From Herminiimonas arsenitoxidans (GTDB taxonomy: Bacteria; Pseudomonadota; Gammaproteobacteria; Burkholderiales; Burkholderiaceae_D): a stretch of DNA of 64,000 nt. Each line of letters opens with the position of its first letter. Position 1 is the first letter of the stretch. The translations under genes and the position numbers were made by a program. Positions 16,742 through 25,780 of this stretch are shown piece after piece. Location of the stretch: positions 1,736,001 to 1,800,000 of the forward strand of contig NZ_LT671418.1 in NCBI RefSeq assembly GCF_900130075.1, in the 5' to 3' direction. Below the pieces are notes generated by a model that saw only the letters and a list, made by a program, of their open reading frames with translations, ran no database searches and had not been told where the DNA came from.

Positions 16742-17895
16742 ACGACACCGGCTAGCTTGCGTGTCTTCACTTCCGGTACGCGTGTTTTACCGCGTCTATC
16801 GCGTGCATCGCGCCAGTAGTCTTCCACGCATTCAGAAACATGCTGCATCTTGCCTTCACGACTGACGCAGTAATCCTTGCAAACGACTAGCTCCGACATC
16901 TGGGAATGCGGCGACACGCGCGTGTATTCGAACAGCACACTGCGTACCACTTCCGAACCGCTGCATATCTGGCTGCCGTGTCCTATCCAGGTCGGGCCGA
17001 TGATCGTACTGCCGGCTTCTATCGTGCTGCCAGAGCCGAGATAGACCGGCCCTTCTATTGTCGTGCCTTCCCAATCAATATTGGTGTTGAGACCCACCCA
17101 CAAACCATCGGCGATCTGCGTGCCCGGCATCGTCATGTGCGCCAGTTCACCCTTCAGCACATTTTGCGATACCGACCAGTAATCTTTCACATTACCGATA
17201 TCTATCCAGTTGAAGAAACGCTTTTGCGCAAAGAAAGGCACGCCTTTTTCCACCAGCAAGGGAAACAGTTGTGAGCCGATATCGAACTCCACACCGGATG
17301 GAATCAGATCCAGCACTTCCGGCTCGAAAATATAAATACCCGTGCTGGCAAGATTCGACAACGCGTCTTCCGGCTTCGGTTTTTCCTGGAATGAAAGCAC
17401 ACGGCCTTCATCATCGGTCACCACCATGCCGTAATCAGACACCTTGGAGCGCTCTACTTCCTTGGTGATGATGCTGACCATCGCGCCTTTTTGTCTGTGC
17501 TCGAACAGCGCTGATTTGATATCCAGATCGATGAGTGCATCGCCACAGATGACCAAAGTCGTTTCATCGAAGAAGCCGCCGAACTCCTGTATCTTCTTCA
17601 AGCCGCCAGCAGAGCCGATAGGCTTGGGCATCACTTCGCCGTCATCGGTCATATAACCTTCAAACGAATAACCAATCTGCGCACCGAAGCGCTGACCTTC
17701 GCCGAAATAGTCTTCTATCTTCTGGTGCAAGTAACTGACGTTGACCATGATCTCGTGTATGCCGTACTTGACCAGATGCTCGACCAGATACTCCATCACC
17801 GGCTTGCCCAGTATCGGGATCATCGGCTTGGGCAGCTCATAAGTAAGAGGTTGGACGCGTGTCCCTTTGCCTGCGGCAAGAATCATTGCTTTCAT
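16738..17895 (-). CDS. Sugar-1-phosphate nucleotidyltransferase with left-handed beta-helix
   Basis: A 385-residue protein. It has an N-terminal NTP_transferase fold with AAGKGTRVQPLTYELPKPM and a sugar-binding region ending FNWIDIGNVKDYW. Hexapeptide repeats follow at about residues 250-330 (WVGLNTNIDWEG; TIEAGSTIIGPTWIG). This resembles the archaeal-type and GMPP-like pyrophosphorylases that make GDP-mannose or dTDP/UDP-glucose. The exact nucleotide cannot be told by eye. Beside ManC and GalE it supplies precursors for the exopolysaccharide. Confidence 0.85.
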   Translation of the reverse strand: MKAMILAAGKGTRVQPLTYELPKPMIPILGKPVMEYLVEHLVKYGIHEIMVNVSYLHQKIEDYFGEGQRFGAQIGYSFEGYMTDDGEVMPKPIGSAGGLKKIQEFGGFFDETTLVICGDALIDLDIKSALFEHRQKGAMVSIITKEVERSKVSDYGMVVTDDEGRVLSFQEKPKPEDALSNLASTGIYIFEPEVLDLIPSGVEFDIGSQLFPLLVEKGVPFFAQKRFFNWIDIGNVKDYWSVSQNVLKGELAHMTMPGTQIADGLWVGLNTNIDWEGTTIEGPVYLGSGSTIEAGSTIIGPTWIGHGSQICSGSEVVRSVLFEYTRVSPHSQMSELVVCKDYCVSREGKMQHVSECVEDYWRDARDRRGKTRVPEVKTRKLAGVV

Positions 17896-17951
17896 GTTTT
17901 CCTTGAACTCACTGATTGAATGTTGATGGGCTTGATAAGAGTCTTAAAAAT

Positions 17952-18971
17952 TCAAGCGAAGGAAAAGCGATCTTCCGACATCGCCTGCCAGCGCCATGAA
18001 TCTGTACACATCTGTTCTATGCTGCGTTCCGCGCGCCAGTTCAACTCACGCTGCGCGAGCGAAGCATCGGCGAAACACACAGCGATATCGCCGGGCCTAC
18101 GCGCGACTATGCGATATGGAATCCGTCGCCCGCTCGCCTGTTCAAACGCCTGGATCATTTGCAGCACGCTACTGCCGCAACCGGTACCGAGGTTGTAAGC
18201 CATCACGCCGGCCTCCTTGCTCAATAACCTGACTAGTGTCTTGACATGTCCTATCGCCAGATCGACGACATGTATGTAATCGCGCACGCCAGTGCCATCG
18301 ATCGTCGGATAATCGTCGCCATAGACCGACAGCAACTCGCGTCTGCCGGAAGCAACCTGCGCTACATAAGGAAATAAATTATTCGGGATATCGTTCGGAT
18401 CTTCACCGATCAAGCCGCTCTCATGCGCACCAGCCGGATTGAAGTAACGCAGCAAGGCGATGCACCATGCTGGATCGGATGTCGCCACATCGCGCAACAT
18501 TTCTTCGATCATCAATTTGCTGCGACCGTAAGGATTCGTTGCCGCCAATGGGAAGTCTTCGAGTATAGGCACCGTCGCCGGATCGCCATAGACAGTTGCG
18601 GAAGAACTGAACACCAGATTCTTCACACCATGCGCAGCCATCACTTGAAACAGGACCAGACTGCCTTCAACGTTGTTGTCGTAATAGCGCAGTGGCTCTG
18701 CCACCGATTCACCCACAGCTTTCAGTCCGGCAAAATGTATCACCGCATCAAATTGATATTCAGAAAATACTTGCTCGAGAGATTCTCTGTCACGCAAATC
18801 AATTTGTATGAAAGGGAGTGATGTACCTGTAATTGTGGCGACGCGATCCAGCACCGATATTTTGCTGTTGCACAGATTATCGACAACGACCACTTGATAA
18901 CCCGCTTTGATCAGTTCTACACAAGTATGTGAGCCGATGTAACCAGCTCCTCCTGTTACCAGTATTTGCAT
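17952..18971 (-). CDS. galE: UDP-glucose 4-epimerase
   Basis: A 339-residue NAD-dependent short-chain dehydrogenase that interconverts UDP-glucose and UDP-galactose. It has the Rossmann motif TGGAGYIGSHTCVEL, the SSSATVYG strand with catalytic Ser/Thr, the active-site Tyr in NPYGRSKLM, and the conserved LRYFNPAGAHESGLIGEDP. Its length is that of E. coli GalE (338). A gap of 226 bp separates it from the preceding gene, so this lower part of the cluster may have its own promoter. It supplies UDP-galactose for the polymer and perhaps for LPS. Confidence 0.96.
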   Translation of the reverse strand: MQILVTGGAGYIGSHTCVELIKAGYQVVVVDNLCNSKISVLDRVATITGTSLPFIQIDLRDRESLEQVFSEYQFDAVIHFAGLKAVGESVAEPLRYYDNNVEGSLVLFQVMAAHGVKNLVFSSSATVYGDPATVPILEDFPLAATNPYGRSKLMIEEMLRDVATSDPAWCIALLRYFNPAGAHESGLIGEDPNDIPNNLFPYVAQVASGRRELLSVYGDDYPTIDGTGVRDYIHVVDLAIGHVKTLVRLLSKEAGVMAYNLGTGCGSSVLQMIQAFEQASGRRIPYRIVARRPGDIAVCFADASLAQRELNWRAERSIEQMCTDSWRWQAMSEDRFSFA

Positions 18972-19197
18972 TTCATTTATCCAGGAAGCGGCAAGTTTGC
19001 ACCCTTACAAAGATAGTTGAATGACTACAAAGTTCACTTTTACTTTCGAAGATTTAACGATAAAGATAAAAATTTTTACGCGTAATTTTCATAGGGAAAA
19101 TTCACACAAATGAAATATTTTTTCTCGGAAATTTATGTCGTTCGAATTTGAAAAATATGCACGGTTTATACAAGCTTCGCGCGCATTTTTTACATGA
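18972..19197. other. AT-rich gap ahead of galE, possible internal promoter
   Basis: 226 bp without a gene, with many A/T runs (for example 19060-19140). A sequence CTTCGCGCGCATTTTTT at 19174-19190 resembles CTTCACGCGCATATTTC at 35754-35770 in the other long gap of the cluster. No clear terminator hairpin with a T tract is seen after the gene ending at 19198, so both read-through and a new start are possible. Confidence 0.4.
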
Positions 19198-20382
19198 TCA
19201 ACACGTTGCCAGCACTGTTTGATCGACAGCGACAAGATAATCAGCACAAACCATGCGTAACAAGTGTCTGACATCAGGCTGCACATTGCTCAAAATAAAA
19301 TCACGATTTATTTTTGATTGATGTCCATACAGCAGCATCAATAGCGCTATGCATGCGCTATCGATCTGTGTCACTGCAGAGAAATCGATACGGATATCGC
19401 ATCGTGATGCTGTTGCCTCAGAGAACGCCAGTCGCATAGGCGAGAGATTTTCATCTCCCCATGCACCGCTTGCAGTGATCATGCAATGACTGCCATGTTG
19501 GATGAGCGCTATCTTCGCCTCTGATATTGCAAGCATGTCTGGCTTGCGTAGACGCAATGCAATCGCACACGGTATGACGTGCAGCGCCATGAGTTTGAGC
19601 AGCGCCAAGCCATCATGAAAATAACGCCGCCACAATGCAGGCTCCTCCTTGATGCGCCACAACCATTCGAATCCCAGACGTCTAACCCAGATCGGTGCGC
19701 GAACGATGGTTCCAGCGACGAAATTCACCACTGCGCCAAGATGGCTGATGACAGGTACATGCAAAGTAGACAGATTGTGTTCTATCCACGCCTGTCCTTT
19801 TTTTGCACCCAACGCTACCACTAGAAAATCCGGCTGGCTGGCATTGATGCGATTGATGATTACGCTACTGCTCATTTGTTCTACGCTACCAAAGCCGGGC
19901 GCATCATGACCTACGCAGGTCAGACCAGACGGAATCATATTCAATTTTTCTTCAGCTTTTTCTGCCACGCCATCCGGTCCACCGAAAAAATATACGCGCA
20001 GCTTCGTCTTGGTTTGCTCGCGTAATTTTTCAAACAAGCTGGAGCCGGCGACACGTTCACGTACCGGCAAGCCAAGTAGTCGTGCAATCCATACCAGCGG
20101 CATGCCATCCACTACCGACAAATCGCTGCGTATTACCGAATCGCGAAAATCCCCTCCGTCCAAACTAGCAACAGCGAAATTCAAATTTGGTGTCGATAGA
20201 AAACAGCGCTCGCCGTTTTGTGCAGCGTCTACCACTTTATCTACCGCCTGCTGCATGCTGACCACATCAAACGGCAGGCCGAGTATGCACACTACCTTGC
20301 GCTGGAAATCGGTTTTGATCGGGTAGCCAGTCATTGCATCCACATCGAATGACGATATCTGCGCTGTATGATTACTCTGCAT
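19198..20382 (-). CDS. WecG/TagA-family glycosyltransferase fused to a STAS-like domain
   Basis: A 394-residue protein in two parts. Residues 30-270 are a GT26 (WecG/TagA/CpsF) glycosyltransferase: STPNLNFAVASL, Asp92 in SVVDGMPLVWIARLLG, YFFGGPDG, and LGAKKGQAWIEHN followed by GAVVNFVAGTIVRAP. Such enzymes add a sugar (often ManNAcA, ManNAc or glucose) to an undecaprenyl-linked acceptor. Residues 285-390 look like a STAS/anti-anti-sigma fold (IDFSAVTQIDSACIALLML), with Asp341-Ser342 where SpoIIAA-type proteins carry the phosphorylated Ser. The start overlaps the preceding gene by 11 bp. The fusion suggests control of glycosyl transfer by protein binding or phosphorylation; this is inference. 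Confidence 0.85.
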   Translation of the reverse strand: MQSNHTAQISSFDVDAMTGYPIKTDFQRKVVCILGLPFDVVSMQQAVDKVVDAAQNGERCFLSTPNLNFAVASLDGGDFRDSVIRSDLSVVDGMPLVWIARLLGLPVRERVAGSSLFEKLREQTKTKLRVYFFGGPDGVAEKAEEKLNMIPSGLTCVGHDAPGFGSVEQMSSSVIINRINASQPDFLVVALGAKKGQAWIEHNLSTLHVPVISHLGAVVNFVAGTIVRAPIWVRRLGFEWLWRIKEEPALWRRYFHDGLALLKLMALHVIPCAIALRLRKPDMLAISEAKIALIQHGSHCMITASGAWGDENLSPMRLAFSEATASRCDIRIDFSAVTQIDSACIALLMLLYGHQSKINRDFILSNVQPDVRHLLRMVCADYLVAVDQTVLATC

Positions 20383-21559
20383 CGCGCTTCGCCCTCACCC
20401 ATTCAAGCTGCCGATTCACAAAGAACTTCATGTACAAAGGAATTTTCCAGAAGGCATAGCCGAGTGCGGAAAACAAATCCTTTAAGCTGAGTACATCTTG
20501 AGCAAAGCGTTGCCACGACAACAATATCGCCAATGACAAGGCACCTAGAATCACCGTGCTCAGTAACAATGGAGCCATGAATTTGAAGAGTGCATAGTTC
20601 AACAAGGTGATAACAAATGCGGCGAGAGCAAGCAGTGTCAACAAGGCTAGCGGTGGCACGCACATATCCAGCGCCATCGCGAGCAATACACGATTACGTT
20701 GAACCATACCTTGCACTAACAAGCGCCAGCCATCACTGATGATCATGCCCATGTGACCATGCTCCCAGCGCGTACGCTGCATGCGCGTCGCTTCTTCACC
20801 TATCGGAAAATAACTGATCACGCATGCTTCGGGGCAGAACAAGGGCGCGGCACCGTCTCTCGCCATCTCTATACCCAGTTTCATGTCTTCGGCCAGATGG
20901 CCGTTCGCCAGCGATGCATTCGCAATCAAAGCCCACGGAAAAGCCATGCCGGTTCCCATCAACTGACAAGGCAAACCCAGATGATGAAAACCCAGCGGTC
21001 TCACCTTGTTCTTAACGATCCAGGCAAACTCGGCGATACGTGTTTTCAATCCGGCGCGTTGTGGTGCACGCATCAGATCCAGCGCCTGTACCGGACGTTG
21101 TGCAGACACCGCCAAGCATGCCAGACGCGTGATCGATCCCGGCGTCATCTTGCAATCGGCATCGATGATGATCACTACTTCCGGCGGACTAAGTTCCAAC
21201 TGACGTACACCGAAATCCAGCGCATAGCCTTTGCCGCGCTCTTCCATATTGTGTCGTTCCAGCACCGGTGCACCTGCTGCCAATGCCAGCGCTGCTGTCT
21301 CGTCGGAACAGTTATCAGCAACGACCAGCATTCTGTCGTCTTCACGCAACTGCTCGCGTATGGATGCAATCGTGTCGGCGATACCTTGTGCTTCGTTATG
21401 TGCGGGTACCAGAACTGCCACGCTCGGACGTCGTCCCACTTCGATAGACGTGGTCTGTACTCCTCGGTATGCGTATATAGCCTGCACCAGCAAGACTGCA
21501 ACCGGGATCAACATCAGCGCCAGCAATAACAGCAAAACCATCTGTAATAGCATCATCAT
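20372..21559 (-). CDS. Membrane glycosyltransferase, family 2
   Basis: A 395-residue processive-type GT2 enzyme. An N-terminal membrane segment (about residues 1-27) leads to the GT-A domain: VLVPAHNEAQGIADT, VVADNCSDETAALA, the metal motif IIDADCKM, a second acidic motif in HLAEDMKLGIEM, and a Q-x-x-R-W-like MQRTRWEHGH. Several C-terminal spans follow. This layout is shared with cellulose-synthase-like and N-glycosyl transferases. It probably adds a sugar to the growing repeat unit on the cytosolic face. It overlaps both neighbours by a few bases. Confidence 0.9.
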   Translation of the reverse strand: MMMLLQMVLLLLLALMLIPVAVLLVQAIYAYRGVQTTSIEVGRRPSVAVLVPAHNEAQGIADTIASIREQLREDDRMLVVADNCSDETAALALAAGAPVLERHNMEERGKGYALDFGVRQLELSPPEVVIIIDADCKMTPGSITRLACLAVSAQRPVQALDLMRAPQRAGLKTRIAEFAWIVKNKVRPLGFHHLGLPCQLMGTGMAFPWALIANASLANGHLAEDMKLGIEMARDGAAPLFCPEACVISYFPIGEEATRMQRTRWEHGHMGMIISDGWRLLVQGMVQRNRVLLAMALDMCVPPLALLTLLALAAFVITLLNYALFKFMAPLLLSTVILGALSLAILLSWQRFAQDVLSLKDLFSALGYAFWKIPLYMKFFVNRQLEWVRAKRDAE

Positions 21560-22800
21560 CGTTGTGCTCCCAGCAGCCAGCGATCATCGTCCGCAACTTG
21601 ATAAAACAGTGCGATCAGCTTCGCAGCTTCATGGTCTATATCGTGGCGTGCGAGTACACGCGTGCGCGCACGCGCGCCCATACGAGCGAGTTCATCTGCC
21701 GGCGTATTCAGACAGCGTTCCATCGCCGATGCCAGCTCATCTACCGAACCCGGCGGATACAACCAGCCGTTCTCACCCTCAATCACCAGTTCCGGTATGC
21801 CGGCTATCCAGGTCGTCAGCACCGGACGCTGTACAGACATCGCTTCCATGATCACGACCGGCAAGCCTTCGGCAAAACTCGCCATCACCAAGGCACGCGC
21901 TGCCAGCAGTTCTTGCTTGACTTGTTCGCCGCTGATCCATCCTGTGATGCGCACACGCGAACCCAGCTCATGCTTGGCTATCAATGCCTCCACCTCGGGA
22001 CGCATCTCGCCATCGCCGGCTAGTACCAGTTCAAAATCTATGCCTTTGCGAACAAGCTGTGCTGCTGCTTCAATCAGGATTTGTTGTCCCTTTTGTTCGC
22101 ATAAACGACCTACACAAACAAAGCGCGGCCGCTCCGATGCTGTTGTTGCATCGATGCTATAAAAATCAGGATCCACGCCACAATGCACGATGTGCATCTT
22201 GGCCCAGTGCGCATACGCAACGCTGCGATACAACTGGCTGCGACAAAAGGAACTGACTGCCGCCACAAAGGTGGCGCGCTTGAGTTTTTCTGACAGACCG
22301 ATCGCCTCTGCCTTGTCGAATTCTTCCGAACCGTGAATCGTGAGGCTGTAAGGCACGTCGCTCAGTTCGCTCGCCAGCATTGCTACCTCTGCTGAATTGG
22401 TACCGAAGTGTGCATGCAGATGCGTCGCCCCCTCGCGCTTGAGCCACAATGCGACGCGACATGCTTCCGCCAGATAGATCAAGTGATAGGGCAAGGAGCG
22501 ATCCGCGCGTCGGCTCATCTTGCATGCCAGATGCAAACCTTTGAAGAAACGGCTAGGCGTTGACATCACGATTTCCAGAGTCGAACGCAGCAAGCCCGTC
22601 AAGCCTTTCTGCAAAACATAGCGGGTACGCTCACGCTCGGTGAAATCTTCTGCATCCACCAGATCGCCATGCCAGCCACGCAAAGCGATTCTTTGCACAT
22701 TCATGCCCTGACGTTCCAGCGCCAGAATTTCCCGGCGAATAAAACTGTGACTCACCTTGGGATACTGATTGATCAGGTAGGCAACACGTATTGAATTCAA
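21556..22800 (-). CDS. Glycosyltransferase, family 4
   Basis: A 414-residue cytosolic GT-B enzyme. The N-terminal half has YLINQYPKVSHSFIRRE and HLHAHFGTNSAEVAML. The C-terminal nucleotide-sugar half has CVGRLCEQKGQQILIEAA and the EX7E-type EGLPVVIMEAMSVQRPVL. It resembles the colanic-acid WcaL/AmsK branch of GT4, retaining transferases that often add galactose or mannose. It starts 4 bp inside the preceding acetyltransferase gene and ends 4 bp inside the next, so all are in one operon. Confidence 0.92.
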   Translation of the reverse strand: MNSIRVAYLINQYPKVSHSFIRREILALERQGMNVQRIALRGWHGDLVDAEDFTERERTRYVLQKGLTGLLRSTLEIVMSTPSRFFKGLHLACKMSRRADRSLPYHLIYLAEACRVALWLKREGATHLHAHFGTNSAEVAMLASELSDVPYSLTIHGSEEFDKAEAIGLSEKLKRATFVAAVSSFCRSQLYRSVAYAHWAKMHIVHCGVDPDFYSIDATTASERPRFVCVGRLCEQKGQQILIEAAAQLVRKGIDFELVLAGDGEMRPEVEALIAKHELGSRVRITGWISGEQVKQELLAARALVMASFAEGLPVVIMEAMSVQRPVLTTWIAGIPELVIEGENGWLYPPGSVDELASAMERCLNTPADELARMGARARTRVLARHDIDHEAAKLIALFYQVADDDRWLLGAQR

Positions 22801-23366
22801 ACCACTTCCTTTCGACTATCCATCTCGTACTGCACATCGCTTACTTCTTGTAATCGGATAATTTTGGCCGGCACACCGACCGCAGTCGCACCATCCGGCA
22901 CATCGCACAAGACCACCGACATCGCGCCTATCCGACAACCGTTACCGATACGCACACCGCCCAGCACCTGTGCATAAGCACCAAAATCGACATCGTCACC
23001 AATGACGGGCACAGCACCATCGGCGACGCGATTGCCTATCGTCACGCCTTGTCGCAGCGTGCAGTTCGCTCCTATCTGCACCGCCGGATGTACAAAAATT
23101 CCACCGAAGTGCCATATCCGCAAACCCGGCCCTATCACTGCCGATTTCGGCAGGCTGATACCAACCACCGTTTCCACCAAACGAAACCACAACCAGTAAA
23201 TCGATGTCAGCAAACGTCGCACGATGCCATCAGGACGTTTATCGATGCGCCGCCCGAAGCGATATGTCCACACGGCCCAGATCGACTGCTCCTTTAAAAA
23301 GGGACGCGACAAACCATAACGTTGCAAATCCGCCGCCCAATCAGCATCGTGTGACGTGCTGCTCAT
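22797..23366 (-). CDS. Serine-acetyltransferase-like hexapeptide acyltransferase
   Basis: A 189-residue protein with an N-terminal helical region (DWAADLQRYGLSRPFLKEQ) and a left-handed beta-helix: GPGLRIWHFGGIFVHP, GANCTLRQGVTIGN, GDDVDFGAYAQVLGG, ending AVGVPAKIIR. It resembles CysE-like acetyltransferases commonly found in polysaccharide clusters. Here it probably O-acetylates a sugar of the polymer rather than serine, because of its position between glycosyltransferase genes. It starts at the stop of the preceding secreted protein gene. Confidence 0.87.
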   Translation of the reverse strand: MSSTSHDADWAADLQRYGLSRPFLKEQSIWAVWTYRFGRRIDKRPDGIVRRLLTSIYWLWFRLVETVVGISLPKSAVIGPGLRIWHFGGIFVHPAVQIGANCTLRQGVTIGNRVADGAVPVIGDDVDFGAYAQVLGGVRIGNGCRIGAMSVVLCDVPDGATAVGVPAKIIRLQEVSDVQYEMDSRKEVV

Positions 23367-24775
23367 TAGTCCTGCACCAGCAATTCACCACTCACGGTCG
23401 AAGGCACACCGACCGCGCTGATCGCATACACAGTCACAATCGCGTTCTTGTTCGGCCATGCAAAACTTTTGGTTTCACCATTCGTCAATTCGCCGCTATC
23501 GAAGTACATAGGCGTACCGGATGGATCACGTACCTGCAGGCGCAGCTTGGCGCCGCCGGTTGTGATCGCCTTCACTCGATATGTCTTCCCTGCTTGCGGC
23601 AAGGCCCAGGAAACCGGATGCAAACCACGCGATGAATAATTCACTTGCACTACCGGTGTATCGCTGGCGGGGAAAATCACTGCCTGCTTCCAGGTATCGA
23701 AGCTGGCGAGTGGGCTGCCCGATTGCAGCTGCCACGGACCACGCATGGAGAGCAGATTCATTTTTTCCTGCAACACAACAGACTTGCCATTGCCGTCCAG
23801 CCACTCCTGTGTAGACACCACAGGCCGCAACGCCGCCCGCATACGCTCCAGATCGTCGGCCACTGATTTATCCCAGCCACCTTTATGCAAATCGAAGCCA
23901 GCACCGTTTTCAACATAGATAAAGAACGGGGTACCGAAGTTGCGATCCACAACGTAAGCGCCGTAGGTCTTCAAGGTTTCTGCCACCTTGCGCAAAGCCG
24001 GATTGACGATTTTTTGCGTATCGTAAGAAGCCGGCAACATCAGCAAAGCACCCTCCGGAATCTTGCCGGTATTGGTCGTCGCAGCATTGGTATCTGCCGA
24101 TGTCGCCGGGAATACATAAGTAGGATTGGGCGACAGCGCGTTATACGTCAGTGACAAGGCCAGCGCATGGCGATACATGACGTCACCATCGTTGACTTCA
24201 TGCTTGCGTATCAAACCACCTGCAGTCGGCACACCGGCCGCACGCGAACCCTGGAAGTAATGCGCAGGATCACCCCAGCCACGACCATCCAACTTGGTCC
24301 ACGCATATTGCGCTGCTATCCACTTGCCATCCTTCTTTTTGAGTTGCCAGAACGAATGCATGATGCCGGTCACCGGATCGACGATATCGGCATGACCATC
24401 GCTGGCCGTCGCTGCTGCAACATCTGCCGGCCAGCGCGGAATCGTCACATCATGAAAGGTAGACGCATCCGGGTCCCACAAACCTTTGGTGTTCGGCAAG
24501 CCGCTTACCGTAACCGCACTGTCATTCGCACTGGCGAGAAAGACACCGGTCGACCATTCACCACCTGCCACGCCGGGAAAGTAAGTCGATTTTGGAATCA
24601 CGAAATCGCCCAATGCAGGCGCAACCGGACGACTATTCCACGGCGACGTCGCCGCAAACGGTTTTCGATAAGTACCCCAGCCATCCGCCGCCTGCGCTGG
24701 TGCGCTGGCAATCAGTATCGTTGCGAACAAACCAAAAGCAGAAATCATGGCGGTTTTCGGATAACGACTATGCAT
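23366..24775 (-). CDS. Secreted protein of unknown function in the exopolysaccharide cluster
   Basis: A 469-residue protein with a clear signal peptide (residues 1-30, cut after APAQA). The main domain (about 32-355) has SPWNSRPVAPALGDFVIP, DIVDPVTGIMHSFWQL, SRAAGVPTAGGLIRKHEV, YRHALALSLTY and a later DRNFGTPFFIYVENGAG. The last 110 residues look like a beta-sandwich of carbohydrate-binding type. The many Trp, Asp, His and Arg residues and the location suggest a periplasmic or external enzyme acting on the polymer, such as a lyase, hydrolase or epimerase. I do not recognise a named enzyme family, so function is inferred from context only. Confidence 0.8.
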   Translation of the reverse strand: MHSRYPKTAMISAFGLFATILIASAPAQAADGWGTYRKPFAATSPWNSRPVAPALGDFVIPKSTYFPGVAGGEWSTGVFLASANDSAVTVSGLPNTKGLWDPDASTFHDVTIPRWPADVAAATASDGHADIVDPVTGIMHSFWQLKKKDGKWIAAQYAWTKLDGRGWGDPAHYFQGSRAAGVPTAGGLIRKHEVNDGDVMYRHALALSLTYNALSPNPTYVFPATSADTNAATTNTGKIPEGALLMLPASYDTQKIVNPALRKVAETLKTYGAYVVDRNFGTPFFIYVENGAGFDLHKGGWDKSVADDLERMRAALRPVVSTQEWLDGNGKSVVLQEKMNLLSMRGPWQLQSGSPLASFDTWKQAVIFPASDTPVVQVNYSSRGLHPVSWALPQAGKTYRVKAITTGGAKLRLQVRDPSGTPMYFDSGELTNGETKSFAWPNKNAIVTVYAISAVGVPSTVSGELLVQD

Positions 24776-24796
24776 GTTTGATTTCCTTATTTGATA

Positions 24797-25780
24797 TCAG
24801 GCTGTTTTAAATCTCAGTTTCTTTGCCAGCGTCTTGCCACTCGCGATCCACCAATGCTCGTAATAGAAGGTGGAAATATGCGCAAGAATGAACAAGACGA
24901 TGAACAGCAAAGGACGCTTCAAATACTTGACCACCACATCGCCACTGCCTAACCAGGTACCAGCCAGCAAGGGATGAATCACATACAGCGCGTATGAAAT
25001 GGTCGCCAGATAAACCAGTACGCGGTGATTCAACAGAGTAGCTATCGTGCTTTCCTGATTCACGATCGTTGTACCGACCAGCAAGGCTGCGAGATATGGG
25101 CGCAGATAATTCAGCGCTGCACCTTGTTCATGACAGGAAACCAGCAGCAACAGCAACAGCGGCCATTGCGGAATCTTTTTAAGAAATGCCAGCAGGCGCA
25201 AATCAACGCGTTGATGAACTATCAGTGCCAGTGTGCAGCCGGCCAGAATTTCATCCATGCGGTAATAACTGATACTAGATGCATACACGCCATCTGCCAC
25301 ACGCAGCATGGTGAACATCAAGGCCATGACAGGCAGAGCGAGCAGACTGCGTACGCCGAACAAGGCAAACATCAAGGCGATGCCCACATAGAACTGCATC
25401 TCCATGCACAAGCTCCAGATGTGATCCGTTAGCGTGACCAGATGCTTGGGTGGAAGATTGGCGTAGAAGAAATAATGAGCAAACCATGTTTCTGAAGATG
25501 CGCCAGCTATCGCCAATGCAATTGCCAGATACAACCAGGCCAGAGGAATGATGCGGAAAAACCGTCGCACCACAAAATCGGATACCGGCGGATTCTTCAA
25601 CAGGAAGGATGTGATCAGAAAACCCGATAGCGTAAAAAACAATGCCATCCCCAACAATCCGAACATCGAATTCAACTGCAAGACCTTGGGCCCCATAGGC
25701 AGCAAGTGCGCCGCCAGCACGCATAGAATGCTGATGCCGCGCCAGCCATCCAACACTTCCAGACGTTGAGTGCTACTCAT
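24797..25780 (-). CDS. Acyltransferase, family 3 (membrane O-acyltransferase)
   Basis: A 327-residue integral membrane protein with about ten spans. The start at 25780 (MSSTQRLEVLDGWRG) has a GAGG ribosome site and overlaps the preceding polymerase stop by 8 bp. The family motif LDGWRGISILCVLAAHLLP has the essential Arg and His, and FFTLSGFLITSFLL is also typical. Such proteins transfer acetyl or succinyl groups to extracellular polysaccharide sugars. With the hexapeptide protein at 22.8-23.4 kb there are two candidate acylation enzymes. Confidence 0.9.
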   Translation of the reverse strand: MSSTQRLEVLDGWRGISILCVLAAHLLPMGPKVLQLNSMFGLLGMALFFTLSGFLITSFLLKNPPVSDFVVRRFFRIIPLAWLYLAIALAIAGASSETWFAHYFFYANLPPKHLVTLTDHIWSLCMEMQFYVGIALMFALFGVRSLLALPVMALMFTMLRVADGVYASSISYYRMDEILAGCTLALIVHQRVDLRLLAFLKKIPQWPLLLLLLVSCHEQGAALNYLRPYLAALLVGTTIVNQESTIATLLNHRVLVYLATISYALYVIHPLLAGTWLGSGDVVVKYLKRPLLFIVLFILAHISTFYYEHWWIASGKTLAKKLRFKTA

